Under the pieces are notes generated by a model, which saw nothing but the letters and a program-made list of their open reading frames with translations, was not told the DNA's origin and searched no databases. A stretch of 64,000 nt of DNA. Origin: Candidatus Leptovillus gracilis (GTDB lineage: Bacteria; Chloroflexota; Anaerolineae; Promineifilales; Promineifilaceae). Position numbers and translations under genes: made by a program. This document shows, piece by piece, positions 16,556 through 26,608 of the stretch. The stretch lies in contig JADJXA010000005.1 of the NCBI GenBank assembly GCA_016716065.1, positions 248,001 to 312,000 of the forward strand, in the 5' to 3' direction. The first letter of the stretch is position 1; every line of letters starts with the position of its first letter.

Positions 16556-17086
16556 ATGCTGCAACCGCCACCGCCTTACTGCCTGCGCCCCATGCAGCTT
16601 GCCGACCTGAAGGCGGTGACGGCTATTGATCGGCTGGCTTACCCCACGCCCACCCGCGAAACCCTCTTCCGCCATGAATTGGAAGAGAATAAAATGGCCC
16701 ATTACCAGGTCTTACAAATGGGCGATAGTATCGTCGGCTTTGCCGGCTACTGGCTCATCGGCGACGAGGTTCACGTAAGCACCATCGCCGTCCATCCACA
16801 CTGGCAGGGCCGCCATTTGGGCGAACTGCTCTTTCTGAACATATTGCTAGACGTTTACCAGCATCCCGCCTGCCTGGTAACGCTGGAAGTACGCCGCAGC
16901 AATACCATCGCCCAGGCGCTGTACCAAAAATACCGGTTGGAAGTCGTCGGTGAACGGCGGGCCTATTACCGGGACACCGGGGAAGATGCGTTGTTGATGA
17001 CGGTGACGCCGCTAGACGGCCGTTACCACCAATTCCTCGTCACCCAACAGGCCACCCTCTTTGCCCGCCTATCCACTGAGGCTTAG
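16556..17086 (+). CDS. rimI: GNAT N-acetyltransferase, RimI-like
   Basis: A 176-residue acetyltransferase of the RimI group, expected to acetylate N-terminal residues of proteins such as ribosomal S18. The acetyl-CoA binding motif is visible in ISTIAVHPHWQGRHLGELLF (VSTIAVHPHWQGRHLG at about 75-92), followed by TLEVRRSNTIAQALYQKYRLEVVGERRAYY, the conserved V-R-x-S-N-x-x-A-x-x-L-Y block. It closes the tsaE-tsaB operon. The substrate is inferred from context. Confidence 0.87.
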   Translation: MLQPPPPYCLRPMQLADLKAVTAIDRLAYPTPTRETLFRHELEENKMAHYQVLQMGDSIVGFAGYWLIGDEVHVSTIAVHPHWQGRHLGELLFLNILLDVYQHPACLVTLEVRRSNTIAQALYQKYRLEVVGERRAYYRDTGEDALLMTVTPLDGRYHQFLVTQQATLFARLSTEA

Positions 17087-17148
17087 CCCACCCGCTCCTG
17101 TATAAACAGGTGAAACCCACGAACCCAGATTAACTTGAAGGATAGAAC

Positions 17149-18168
17149 ATGAAAATTTTCATCACCGGCGGCGCCGGGTTTATTGGCTGTAATTCGGCCC
17201 ACCACTTTACCGCCCAGGGCCACGACGTGACCCTCTATGACAACCTCAGCCGCGTTGGCGCACAGGCCAACCTGGAATGGCTGCGCCAATCCCACGCCGA
17301 CCGCCTCACCTTCATCCGCGGTGACGTGCGCGATTATGATCATCTGGCTCAGGCCATCGCCGGCGCCGATGTGGTGCTGCATCTGGCCAGCCAGGTCGCC
17401 GTCACCACCTCGGTGCAAAACCCGCGTGAAGATTTTGAGATTAACGCCCTGGGCACATTTAACGTGCTGGAGGCTGTGCGCCATCACGCGCCGCAAGCGG
17501 CCGTATTGTACGCCTCTACCAACAAAGTGTATGGCGGCATGGAAGACGTGGGAGTGGTGGAACAGGGCAGCCGCTACGCCTACGCGAATCATCCAGCGGG
17601 CATTGGCGAGGCGTATCCGCTGGATTTCCATTCGCCCTATGGCTGCTCTAAAGGCGCTGGCGACCAATACACCATTGACTACGCCCGCATTTATGGGCTG
17701 CGCACGCTGGTTTTCCGGCAGTCGTGCATCTATGGCGCCAGGCAGTTTGGCGTGGAGGACCAGGGCTGGGTGGCTCATTTTGTCATTGCCGCCCAGTTGG
17801 GTCGGGCTATCAGCATTTTTGGCGACGGCCGTCAGGTGCGCGATCTGCTGCACGTGTCTGACCTGATCCGCGCTTATGAGCTGGGCATTGCCAATATAGA
17901 CCGCCTGGCCGGGCAGGCGATCAACGTGGGCGGTGGGCCGCAGAACACGCTTTCCGTCTGGAGTGAATTTGGCCCGCTGCTGGCCGAACTGGCCGGGCAC
18001 GATGTGTCCATCGCCTACCACGAGTGGCGGCCGGGTGATCAGCGTGTTTTTGTGGCCGATATTCGCAAGGCCGAGCGGTTGTTGGGCTGGCGGCCGGCCG
18101 TGTCGCCAGAGCAAGGCATCCGCGATTTATGGGCGTGGGTGGCCGCCAATCGCAGCTTATTTGCCTGA
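17149..18168 (+). CDS. rfbE: NAD-dependent epimerase, CDP-paratose 2-epimerase-like
   Basis: A 339-residue extended short-chain dehydrogenase. NAD binds at GGAGFIG (7-13), and the catalytic pair is Y164/K168 in SPYGCSKGAGDQY. Several segments closely follow CDP-tyvelose (paratose) epimerase: NLSRVGAQANLEWL, TTSVQNPREDFEINALGTFNVLEAVR, STNKVYGG, SIYGARQFGVEDQGWV-like and DQRVFVADIRKAE. That enzyme makes CDP-tyvelose for surface polysaccharide. Neighbouring sugar-nucleotide genes are absent, so the substrate is not proven. It is followed by a strong terminator. Confidence 0.8.
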   Translation: MKIFITGGAGFIGCNSAHHFTAQGHDVTLYDNLSRVGAQANLEWLRQSHADRLTFIRGDVRDYDHLAQAIAGADVVLHLASQVAVTTSVQNPREDFEINALGTFNVLEAVRHHAPQAAVLYASTNKVYGGMEDVGVVEQGSRYAYANHPAGIGEAYPLDFHSPYGCSKGAGDQYTIDYARIYGLRTLVFRQSCIYGARQFGVEDQGWVAHFVIAAQLGRAISIFGDGRQVRDLLHVSDLIRAYELGIANIDRLAGQAINVGGGPQNTLSVWSEFGPLLAELAGHDVSIAYHEWRPGDQRVFVADIRKAERLLGWRPAVSPEQGIRDLWAWVAANRSLFA

Positions 18169-18180
18169 CAAAGGACAAAA

Positions 18181-18216
18181 AAAGTCCCCGGCGCTATGAA
18201 AAGCGCCGGGGACTTT
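18181..18216. terminator. Bidirectional terminator between convergent genes
   Basis: A 15-bp perfect stem (18181-18195 with 18202-18216) and a 6-nt loop. A-run and T-run flank it on both sides, so it can serve both the epimerase (+) and the SCP2 gene (-). Confidence 0.92.
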
Positions 18217-18245
18217 GATGGTTGACATAACCGGGCTGACGGCCG

Positions 18246-18566
18246 TTACCCCATCCCAAACAACGTCTGGAACTTCATAACCGTATTCAGATCGCCTTCA
18301 ACCTTGATCTTGCCGGACATAAACGCCATCATCGGGTTCAGTTTACCGCTGGTCATGTCCTCATAATCAGAGGCCGCCATGCGAATGGTGGCGGTAGCGC
18401 CGGGCGACGCGCCTTCGGCGACGGTGGCTTTGCCATTGGCAACCGACACAGTCCAGGCCCCGCCCCCATCTCCTGACAAATCAAAGACGACGTTGGCATT
18501 GAGATCGCCAGCTTTTTCGGCATTAAAACTGTTGGGCATATTGCTAAAGATATCAGCTACAGACAT
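18246..18566 (-). CDS. SCP-2 sterol-transfer domain protein
   Basis: A 106-residue single-domain protein of the sterol carrier protein 2 fold, expected to bind lipids or acyl chains in the cytoplasm. Visible parts are the helix-strand start (VADIFSNMPNSFNAEKAGDLNANVVFDLSG), a WTVSVANGKATVAEG hairpin, and the C-terminal DYEDMTSGKLNPMMAFMSGKIKVEGDL, the most conserved block of the family. The start at 18566 is chosen because AAGGAG precedes it; an upstream Met gives only junk. The stop codon lies in an ACGGCCGT flank. Confidence 0.87.
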   Translation of the reverse strand: MSVADIFSNMPNSFNAEKAGDLNANVVFDLSGDGGGAWTVSVANGKATVAEGASPGATATIRMAASDYEDMTSGKLNPMMAFMSGKIKVEGDLNTVMKFQTLFGMG

Positions 18567-18731
18567 GTGGGAATCTCCTTCAGGTAAATTGGCTCCTACA
18601 AACGAGCGCAGACAAACAAATATTGATGAAAAGTATAACAACGGCCGTTACCCTGTCAAGCGTTCCACAATCACAAACTGCACATTGACAGCCGTTGATG
18701 GTTTACCTATCTCCAGGCATAATCAGCCCTG

Positions 18732-19624
18732 ATGAACATCTTCACCTATGATTCGTTTACGTTTCCGCTGCCGGAGGGGCATCGTTTTCCCGCCGAGAAG
18801 TATCGGATGCTGCGTGAAGCCGTCGAAACAGCACAGGTTGTGCCGCCGGAAAAGCTGATCACTCCCACACCGGCGACGGACAACCAGCTTCGCCGGGCGC
18901 ACAGCCAAGCATACCTGGATAAAGTGGCCAACGGCCGTCTCTCCGCCCCAGAAATCCGCCGCATTGGCCTGCCCTGGTCGCCAGAACTGGTCGTTCGCTG
19001 CCAGCATTCCGTGGGGGCAACCATTGCTGCCTGCCGCACGGCGCTGCAAAACGGCCGCAGCGCATCTCTCGGCGGTGGAACCCACCACGCCTGTTGGGAC
19101 GAAGGGCAGGGCTTTTGCGTCTACAACGACACCGCCGCCGCCGCCCGCGCCATGCAGGCAGAAGGACGCGCCCGGCGTATCCTGGTGGTGGACTGCGACG
19201 TCCACCAGGGCAACGGCACGGCGCAATCACCCAGGGCGACGACACCATCTTCACTTTTTCCATTCACGGCGAGAAAAACTTTCCCTTTCGCAAAATCCCC
19301 AGCGACCTGGACGTGGGCTTGCCCGACAACACCGGCGACGCCAATTACCTGGCGGCGCTGGAACCGGCCCTGCGCACGGCCGTAGACAGTGCCCGCGCCG
19401 ATCTGGTCATCTACCTGGCCGGGGCGGATGTGCATGAAGGGGACCGCCTGGGGCGTTTGTGCCTGAGCAAAGTGGGCATTGGCGCGCGCGACCGGCTGGT
19501 GTTGGGCAAGTGTCAGGCGGCCGGGCTGCCGGTGGCGGTGACGATGGCTGGGGGATACGGCCGTTCCCTCGCTGAAACCATCGCCATCCAACTGCAAACC
19601 ATCCAGATTGCCGCGCATGGTTAG
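18732..19624 (+). pseudogene. Histone deacetylase/acetylpolyamine amidohydrolase family protein, single-base frameshift
   Basis: Zn-dependent deacetylase of about 297 residues split over two frames. The first frame runs from 18732 and covers DEGQGFCVYND and the metal motif VVDCDVHQGNGTA. At about 19223 the frame moves, and translation continues as ITQGDDTIFTFSIHGEKNFPFRK and AGADVHEGDRLGRL to the stop at 19624. Adding one G in GCGCA (giving GCGGCA) restores a continuous family protein. All catalytic residues are present across the two parts, so the gene itself is probably sound and the indel may be an assembly error. Class and substrate are unknown. Confidence 0.82.
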
Positions 19625-19820
19625 AGCCAGCCAGTCCGGCCGCTGTTTCACAAATAAACCCTGGACCAGCTAGACAATTCGGCGACCGGCAAGCCTGATG
19701 CCCCAAAAAAGGGACAGATTCGCAAATTCGGGGTCAAGGTCAAATTGGGCAATCCAACCAGCCTTCGCTCTGTTATAGTCATCATCTGACAGTTTTATCG
19801 CCTTGCCAGATGTCACCTTG

Positions 19821-21476
19821 TCAGGCATTACCCTTCATCATCGGAATCTTCACACCGCGTTCAAGGGCCACGTCTATGGCTCGCTGGTAGCCGGCGTCTA
19901 CGTGGCGTACCACCCCCATGCCGGGGTCAGATGTCAAGACGCGCTCCAGGCGGGCGGCTGCTTCCGGCGTGCCATCGGCTACCGTCACCTGCCCAGCGTG
20001 CAGGCTGTAGCCAATGCCCACCCCGCCACCGTGATGGAAGCTGACCCAGGTCGCCCCGTTCACGGCGTTGATCAGCGCATTCAGAATCGGCCAATCGCCG
20101 ATGGCGTCGGAGCCATCCAGCATACTTTCCGTTTCCCGGTTAGGGCTGGCGACAGAACCGGCGTCCAGATGATCCCGGCCAATGACGATGGGCGCTTTCA
20201 CCTCGCCGCTGGCGACCATCTCATTAAACTTCAGGCCCGCTTTAGCTCGTTCCCCATAACCCAGCCAGCAAATACGCGCCGGCAAGCCCTGGAAACGCAC
20301 TTGCTTTTGGGCCATCGTAATCCAGCGATGCAGCGATTCGTCTTCGGGGAACAACTGCAAGATGGCGCGGTCGGTGGCGTAAATGTCCTGCGGATCGCCG
20401 CTGAGGGCGACCCAACGGAAGGGGCCTTTGCCTTCGCAGAAGAGCGGCCGTATATAAGCTGGCACAAACCCAGGATAGCTAAACGCCTCTTCCACCCCGG
20501 CGTCGAAGGCGCGTTGGCGCAAGTTGTTGCCATAGTCAAAGACGATGGCCCCTCGCTTTTGAAATTCAACCATAGCGGCGCACTGTTGGGCCATAGATTC
20601 ACCGGACAGGCGCATAAATTCAGCGGGGTTGGTTTGGCGCAGGATACGGCCGTCGGCAAAACTCAGATGATGCGGAAAATAAGCCAGGTAATCGTGCGCC
20701 GATGTCTGGTCGGTTACGATGTCGGGGATGAGACCGCGCTCCAGCAGCTGCGGGAACACCGCCGCCGCGTTGTCAATCAGGCCGATGGAACGCGGTTCTC
20801 CGGTGTCCAGGTAATGCTGTACGCGCGCCAGCGCCTCGTCCAGCGTCTCGGCTACCTCATCAACATATTCATGCTTCAGCCGCCGTTTGGCCCGCCATTC
20901 GTCCACTTCCACCACCAGGCCCACACCGCCATTCATCGTTACGGCCAATGGCTGTGCGCCGCCCATCTCGCCCAGACCGGCTGTCAGGACCCATTTACCT
21001 TGTAACGAAGGCCAGCCCGCCTGTTTGGCTGCCGCCGCAAACGTCTCAAACGTACCCTGCAATATACCTTGCGTGCCGATGTATATCCAGCTTCCGGCGG
21101 TCATCTGGCCGTACATAATCAGCCCTTCGGCTTCCCATTTGTCGAAGTTAGCCTGCGTGGCCCAATGCGGCACGATGTTGGAGTTGGCGATCAGCACGCG
21201 TGGCGCATCGGGGTGGCTGCGAAATACGGCCACCGGTTTGCCGCTTTGCACCAGCAATGTCTCATCGTTTTCCAACTCACGCAGACTTGCCAGGATAGCG
21301 TCGAACGCCTCCCAATTGCGCGCCGCCTTGCCCCGCCCGCCATAGACGATTAAGTTATCTGGATCGCCGGCGACTTCGGGGTCTAAGTTGTTTTGCAACA
21401 TGCGGTAGGCCGCTTCTTGCAGCCAGCCTTTACAATGTAGTTCTGGTCCAATAGGGGAATGAATTGTGCGTTTCAT
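19821..21476 (-). CDS. hutU: Urocanate hydratase
   Basis: A 551-residue urocanase, the second enzyme of histidine degradation (urocanate to imidazolonepropionate) with tightly bound NAD. Visible landmarks are VYGGRGKAARNWEAF, the NAD-binding GLGEMGGAQPLAV, QTSAHDYLAYFP, the active-site segment ARICWLGYGERAK, and the C-terminal NGATWVSFHHGGGVGIGYS. The length matches the family (about 550). The start MKRTIHSP at 21476 is chosen from homology. No hutH, hutI or hutG lies nearby, so the pathway must be split or the enzyme isolated. Confidence 0.95.
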   Translation of the reverse strand: MKRTIHSPIGPELHCKGWLQEAAYRMLQNNLDPEVAGDPDNLIVYGGRGKAARNWEAFDAILASLRELENDETLLVQSGKPVAVFRSHPDAPRVLIANSNIVPHWATQANFDKWEAEGLIMYGQMTAGSWIYIGTQGILQGTFETFAAAAKQAGWPSLQGKWVLTAGLGEMGGAQPLAVTMNGGVGLVVEVDEWRAKRRLKHEYVDEVAETLDEALARVQHYLDTGEPRSIGLIDNAAAVFPQLLERGLIPDIVTDQTSAHDYLAYFPHHLSFADGRILRQTNPAEFMRLSGESMAQQCAAMVEFQKRGAIVFDYGNNLRQRAFDAGVEEAFSYPGFVPAYIRPLFCEGKGPFRWVALSGDPQDIYATDRAILQLFPEDESLHRWITMAQKQVRFQGLPARICWLGYGERAKAGLKFNEMVASGEVKAPIVIGRDHLDAGSVASPNRETESMLDGSDAIGDWPILNALINAVNGATWVSFHHGGGVGIGYSLHAGQVTVADGTPEAAARLERVLTSDPGMGVVRHVDAGYQRAIDVALERGVKIPMMKGNA

Positions 21477-21525
21477 ACTGTGGATTATAGACTCCACCCC
21501 TTGCGTGTCAAGAACCATTGGCCTA

Positions 21526-21534
21526 TGTTATAAT
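21526..21534 (+). promoter_or_regulatory. Candidate extended -10 promoter upstream of the receiver-GAF gene
   Basis: TGTTATAAT at 21526-21534 is an extended -10. A second perfect TATAAT lies at 21627-21632. Either could drive the gene at 21712; neither has a clear -35. Confidence 0.4.
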
Positions 21535-21711
21535 CGTTCGAGTCAGGCCCCCGAATGAATTTGTAATGGTGGTTAATCTATGAGTAAACAATTTATTGGA
21601 TGATCCTGGCGATTTTTTGTGTCCTGTATAATCAGCGGGTGAATCAAAGTCAACGCGGCATTTGGTTAGTTAGCAATTACCTTCAAGCCGGCGTGGTATC
21701 CGAGAGAACGT

Positions 21712-23175
21712 ATGAGTGGTGAACGAATATTGGTCATTGACGACAGCCGGGAGATTGTGAAGCACCTCACAGAACATGTGCTGCCCACGTTTGGTTATCA
21801 AACATTATATGCTTTTGATGGGCAATCTGGATTGGCGCGTATCCGCGAAAAAAAGCCGGATCTGGTGATGCTCGATTTTAATCTGCCCGAAATGACGGGT
21901 CTGGATGTGCTACAGCAAATGGCGCAGGAATCTCTGAGTACGCCGGTGATTTTAATGACTGGCTATGGTTCCGAGTTAAGCGCCATTGAAGCATTTCGGT
22001 TGGGGGCAAAGGATTACCTGATTAAGCCATTTACGGTGGATGAAGTGGTGGAAACCATTGACCGGGCGCTGGTGGAAACTCGTTTGCAGCATGACAAGGC
22101 GGAATTGGCTGAACAACTACGCCGGGTTAAAGTGGAAATGAGCCGCCAGACCCACGAAATGAACACCCTATTTAAGATCGGCAAGGCGATCACGTCGCTG
22201 GTGAGTGTGGATCAGGCGTTGGGCCGGGTGCTGGAGGCGGCGACGTATCTGACGGATGCGGAGGAGAGCCACATCTGGCTGGCGGATAAATCAGGGGAAC
22301 AGTTTCACGCTTATGGCAAATCGGGCAATCAAGATGGGCCGGAAACGACGACGATGCTGTCTGGTGACGACTCTTATTTGGGGGAAGTGGTGCGCCAGGG
22401 ACGGCCGTTTCGCCAGTCCCAGTTTACCGGCAGTGGGCTAAAGCTCAAAAATGGCCTCTTTGCCCGCTCGGTTTTGTGCGTGCCGCTCAAGCTGCGCGGC
22501 GTTGTCATGGGCGCTTTGGCTGTGAGCAACCGCATTGCCATGCGTTCATTCAGCAAGCGTGACGAATTTTTGCTCTCGTTCCTGGCCGATTACGCCGCAA
22601 TCTCTTTAGAAAACGCCCGCGTCTTTCAGGCGGCCGATCAAGCCCTGGCCCGCAAGTTGGATGAACTGCATACGCTCATCGAGATTACCCGTACCATCAC
22701 TTCGACTTTGGATTTAGATGAAGTCATCCACCTGGCGATTAAACAAATCCACGAAAGTTGGGACGTTGAAGTGGCCTCCCTATGGTGGTTGGACTCGGCC
22801 CGACAAAGCCTGAGCGTCCTGGCAAATATCGGAACCGACACCGCTATTCTTTCACAAATGGAAGTGCCTTTGGGCGAAGGGTTTGTGGGCATGGTCGCCC
22901 AGGCTGGCCGAAGCATTTATACCAACGATGTCCGCAACCACCCACTGCACTATCAGGACGTGGACAGGCGCACCGGTTTTAGGACGCAATCCATTTTATG
23001 TGTGCCGCTCATATTTCGCGCTCAGGTAGTGGGCGCTTTGCAATTGGTCAACAAACGCGATGGCGATTTTGATGAGCAGGATATTGAGCGTGCTCTATCT
23101 ATTGCCGCAGCCGTGGCCATTGCCGCTACCAACGCCATGTCGTTTGATAAGGTGGACGACCACACAGAACAATGA
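21712..23175 (+). CDS. Response regulator with two GAF domains
   Basis: A 487-residue signalling protein. The receiver domain covers residues 1-120 with acidic pair D10/D11, phosphoacceptor D55 in VMLDFNLPEMTG and K105 in LIKPF. A coiled-coil linker (about 122-155) joins it to GAF 1 (about 157-310, ending YAAISLENARVF) and GAF 2 (about 325-475, with PLGEGFVGMVAQ and SILCVPL). No kinase, cyclase or DNA-binding output is present, so the GAF domains are either the sensory input or the output contact. No histidine kinase is adjacent. Confidence 0.88.
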   Translation: MSGERILVIDDSREIVKHLTEHVLPTFGYQTLYAFDGQSGLARIREKKPDLVMLDFNLPEMTGLDVLQQMAQESLSTPVILMTGYGSELSAIEAFRLGAKDYLIKPFTVDEVVETIDRALVETRLQHDKAELAEQLRRVKVEMSRQTHEMNTLFKIGKAITSLVSVDQALGRVLEAATYLTDAEESHIWLADKSGEQFHAYGKSGNQDGPETTTMLSGDDSYLGEVVRQGRPFRQSQFTGSGLKLKNGLFARSVLCVPLKLRGVVMGALAVSNRIAMRSFSKRDEFLLSFLADYAAISLENARVFQAADQALARKLDELHTLIEITRTITSTLDLDEVIHLAIKQIHESWDVEVASLWWLDSARQSLSVLANIGTDTAILSQMEVPLGEGFVGMVAQAGRSIYTNDVRNHPLHYQDVDRRTGFRTQSILCVPLIFRAQVVGALQLVNKRDGDFDEQDIERALSIAAAVAIAATNAMSFDKVDDHTEQ

Positions 23176-23212
23176 CTTATTTGATGATTGAAGGGGATAG
23201 TTAACGCCTTGG

Positions 23213-23617
23213 ATGGTTGGTTTTTTAGGTTGCGAACGAACAGACCAACAAACTCCCCCTTTGCCGCTGCAATTTACCGGCAAAAGCGAGGACAAACAGT
23301 TGCCAACCGATAATCTGACTTATTTCCTGGTCGGGGGAGGAATTGGTCTCATTAGCGCGGTTGTGGGCGCTTTTGTAGATTATTTTGTCGGGCGACGGCG
23401 CAGAAATGATGAAGAGGATCACCCACCTGGGTGTATGCTTGTGATCACCGGCATATTGGGGGTTATCGGCCTGGCAGCCATGGCTGTTTCGCTGTTGTTT
23501 GGCGGCATGGTTCGTATTGCCGTTGTAATTGGTTTGGGTGTGTTGTCTGGCTTTTTTGTTGGGTTTGCCGTCTTATTTGTTGGCGCGCTTGTGTCGTCTG
23601 GTAGGGGAAGCGAGTAA
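23213..23617 (+). CDS. Hypothetical small membrane protein
   Basis: 134 residues with three hydrophobic segments near 37-60, 75-97 and 99-128 and an RRRRNDEED cytoplasmic loop. I do not recognise the family. The start is uncertain: the ATG at 23213 has no good ribosome-binding site, and the first 30 residues (GCERTDQQTPPL) lie in low-quality spacer, so translation may begin further in. Confidence 0.45.
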   Translation: MVGFLGCERTDQQTPPLPLQFTGKSEDKQLPTDNLTYFLVGGGIGLISAVVGAFVDYFVGRRRRNDEEDHPPGCMLVITGILGVIGLAAMAVSLLFGGMVRIAVVIGLGVLSGFFVGFAVLFVGALVSSGRGSE

Positions 23618-23736
23618 GCGATTATCAGTGTTTAATGGGCAGTAGGCAGTGGGCGTTTATCGGTAAATGGGATTTTGGGCGCGGATTTTGTCTGCGCCTG
23701 TAAGCGCGAACCGTAATCTTTGGGAAGGGGTCAATT

Positions 23737-25265
23737 ATGCTGGCCAAAGTGATGAGTTGTGCCATTACCGGCCTGGAAGCGGACATTGTAGACGTGGAGG
23801 TGGATATTATCCGGGGCGCGCCAGCTTTTAATCTGGTGGGGCTGCCGGATGCGGCCGTGCGCGAGAGCCGCGACCGGGTGCATTCAGCCATCAAAAACAG
23901 TGGTCTGGCGTTTCCATCGAATAAACGGATTACCGTTAACCTGGCCCCGGCCGATTTGCGTAAGGAAGGCCCTGCCTATGACCTGCCCATTGCCATCGGG
24001 ATTTTGGCTGCGTCGCAGCAAATCTGGCCGGATAAGTTGGCGGGCGCTCTGTTTATCGGCGAATTGTCGTTGGATGGGGCGACACGCCATACCAAAGGCA
24101 TTTTGCCGATGACCGCGTTGGCGCGGGCGCAGGGTTTTGTGCGGGTGTTTGTGCCGGCCGTAGATGCCCCTGAAGCGGCGCTGCTGCCAGATGTGGAAGT
24201 GCTGCCGGTTGCCAGCCTGTCTGACCTGGTGGGGCATCTAACGGGGATACGGCCGTTATCCCCCCTCTCTGTTAACCTGGAAGATGCCTTTGCCGGGGAA
24301 GCCACCTACGCCGCCGATTTTGCCGACATTATGGGGCAGGAGCATGTGAAGCGGGCCATGGAAGTGCCGCCGCCGGGGGACACAATATCCTCATGTCCGG
24401 GCCGCCGGGCGCGGGCAAGACGCTCATTGCCCGCTCGCTGCCCGGCATTTTGCCGCACATGACCATTGATGAAGCGCTGGAAGTGACCAAAATTTACAGC
24501 GTGGCCGGGCTGCTGCCGGCCGACACTCCGTTGATTCGGGAACGGCCGTTTCGTTCCCCCCACCACACCGTCAGCTACGCCGGGCTGGTTGGCGGTGGTG
24601 CCTGGCCGCGCCCCGGCGAAATCTCCCTGGCCCATCGTGGTGTGCTCTTTTTAGACGAACTGCCCGAATTTGGGCAAAACCTCATCGAAGTGCTGCGCCA
24701 ACCATTAGAAGGGCTGCCACGAGAAGTATCCATCTCCCGCGCCAGTGGAACCGTCACCTATCCGGCTAATTTTATGTTGGTGGCGGCGCAGAACCCCTGC
24801 CCTTGCGGCTATTATGGCGATCCCGTTCATGCCTGCACCTGCTCCAACGCCATGATTACCCGCTACCAAAAGCGCATTTCCGGCCCGCTGATGGACCGCA
24901 TAGACTTGCACATTGAAGTACCGCGGGTGGATTTTGAAAAGCTAACGGCCGTGCGCCGCGGCGAAACATCGGCCGAGGTACGGCAGCGCGTAGAGATAGC
25001 TCGCGCGCGCCAGACGGAACGCTTCCGCGCCAATGGCCTGTTCACCAACGCCGACATGGGTCCCAGCGAAGTGCGCGCCCTCTGCGAACTAGACGAAACC
25101 GGTAAACGACTGATGAAAAGCGCCATGTCGCAGATGGGCCTCAGCGCCCGCGCCTTTCATCGTGTCCTGAAAGTAGCCCGGACTATCGCCGATCTGACCG
25201 AGGCGGCCGTCATCCAACCGGCCCACCTGGCCGAAGCGCTGCAATACAGGCCACGGAACACGTGA
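23737..25265 (+). pseudogene. comM: YifB/ComM-family Mg-chelatase-like AAA+ ATPase, single-base frameshift
   Basis: About 509 residues in two frames. The first part (from 23737, MLAKVMSCAITGLEADIVDVEVDI...) is the ChlI-like N-terminal domain up to GQEHVKRAMEV. After 24366 one G is missing (GTG-CCGCC for GTG-GCCGCC). Restoring it gives EVAAAGGHNILMSGPPGAGKT and then the second frame: Walker A, LFLDELPEFG (Walker B), the NPCPCGYYGD cysteine segment, and the C-terminal helical domain to 25265. The family acts as a helicase in natural transformation. All motifs are intact, so the break may be an assembly error rather than decay. Confidence 0.88.
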
Positions 25266-25394
25266 GACGTGAGCCGTGTTCCGTAAGCTGTAGTCGGAAC
25301 ACGGAATTAGTCCTAATGTTTACTTGCCTGGAAACGCGCTCTGCGCTATTTTTACGGTCATTATCTGCGCATCAATCTACTCTGGAGTTTTGTA

Positions 25395-26519
25395 GTGGCC
25401 AATAACCGTCCGCGTTACGAAGAAGCCCTTAAACGAGGCGCGATGTACAGTTCCAAGTCGTTGTGGCCGGATGCCTTTCAGGCGTACCGTCTGGCCATCG
25501 CCGAATTCCCGAAGGAGGCCGCGCCCTATGCCGGCCTGGGCGAGGCGTGCCTGGGGCTGAAACAGTTGGACCGGGCGCTGGAATGCTTCAAGCTGGCCGC
25601 CAAACATTCCAATGGCGATGTGGTTTACCTGAAACGAGTCGCCGATATTCAGGAGCGCCAGGGTGATTTAACGGAAGCGGGCAAAACATATACGGCCGTT
25701 GGCGAAGTCCTGCTGCGCCAGCGCAAGTTGGAAGAAGCCATCGGGCATTGGGAAAGAGCCATCCGTTTAGATTCCAGTCTCTTAGGCCCCCACCGCCGCC
25801 TGGCGATGATCTTCCAACGGCAGAACAAAAAGCGCGAAGCGGTGCGCGAATATCTGGCTATCGCCCGCATCTTACAAGCCCAGGGCGACAATGTGAAAGC
25901 GTACCAGATGTGTCAGGCAGCCCTGCGCCTGGACCCTGGTAATCAAGATGTGTTGACGGCCGTTGCCCTCATTCGTCATGGCGAAGCCGGATTCGCCGAA
26001 CCGGAGCCAGAAGAGATTGAAGTGCCGGGCATCACGGCTGAAGAACAGGCCGAGGCGGATGCGCTGACCGAAACGGTGCGCCAGATGGCTGCCATCTTCG
26101 AGGCCGAAGCACGCCAAAAACAGGCCGCTGCCAAACCGGTGCGCGTGAGTACAGACCCGGTAGATACGGCCGTTCGCCTGGCCGCCGAACAGTTGGCCGA
26201 AGAAATTTTCCGCGAAGAAGACGAACGCGACGCCGCCATAGCCCGCCAAACCGGCCTCAGCAAACTGGAACGCGACGCCCTCATCGGCCAGGCGATGGAT
26301 TTTGAAAGCCGCCGTCAGGTAGACGAGGCCATCGGCTGTTACGAAAAGGCGATTCGCGGCGGTTTGCGTATGACGGCCGCTTATTTCAACATTGGCTTGT
26401 TGTACCTGCAAAAACAAGACTTGGAAAAAGCGCGGCGTATTCTGGGGGTTGCCGTGAAAGATGCTGCTTATGCCGATGCCGTAAAACTGGCTTACGGCCG
26501 GGCGCAGAAGGGGAAGTGA
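25395..26519 (+). CDS. Tetratricopeptide repeat protein
   Basis: A 374-residue protein with about six TPR units. Four to five lie in residues 5-190 (AYRLAIAEFPKEAAPYAGLGEACL, ALECFKLAAKHS, AIGHWERAIRLDSSLLGPHRRLA, AYQMCQAALRLDPGNQDVLTAVA). A charged Glu/Ala-rich linker (205-300) follows, then two more (AIGCYEKAIRGG, NIGLLYLQKQDLEKARRILGVA). No signal peptide or catalytic motif. The GTG start at 25395 has GGAG upstream. Probably a cytoplasmic scaffold; its partner is unknown. Confidence 0.82.
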   Translation: MANNRPRYEEALKRGAMYSSKSLWPDAFQAYRLAIAEFPKEAAPYAGLGEACLGLKQLDRALECFKLAAKHSNGDVVYLKRVADIQERQGDLTEAGKTYTAVGEVLLRQRKLEEAIGHWERAIRLDSSLLGPHRRLAMIFQRQNKKREAVREYLAIARILQAQGDNVKAYQMCQAALRLDPGNQDVLTAVALIRHGEAGFAEPEPEEIEVPGITAEEQAEADALTETVRQMAAIFEAEARQKQAAAKPVRVSTDPVDTAVRLAAEQLAEEIFREEDERDAAIARQTGLSKLERDALIGQAMDFESRRQVDEAIGCYEKAIRGGLRMTAAYFNIGLLYLQKQDLEKARRILGVAVKDAAYADAVKLAYGRAQKGK

Positions 26520-26520
26520 T

Positions 26521-26582
26521 CTGCTCAGTAAGCAGTATTCAGTATTCAGTAAGCAGAAGGTTTTACTGAACACTCAACACTT
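26521..26582. repeat. Word-repeat palindrome (TTCAGT type)
   Basis: CAGTAAGCAGTATTCAGTATT words face ACTGAACACTCAACACTTA. No conserved core is visible in this copy. Confidence 0.55.
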
Positions 26583-26608
26583 ACCAATCCTCCCACTACA
26601 GGAACACC

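Noticed and set aside
17083..18114. 343-codon minus-strand frame opposite the epimerase
   Set aside because: The plus strand encodes a clear SDR protein with NAD site and YxxxK, so this frame is a shadow.
18732..19624. Programmed ribosomal frameshifting in the deacetylase and the other split genes
   Set aside because: No slippery heptamer such as AAAAAAG is found at the junctions, and the direction of shift differs between genes. Random indels explain them better.
19803..21005. 400-codon open frame on the plus strand opposite hutU
   Set aside because: It lies fully antisense to urocanate hydratase, and its translation is rich in H, Q, R and G with no family motif. It is a shadow of a GC-rich gene.
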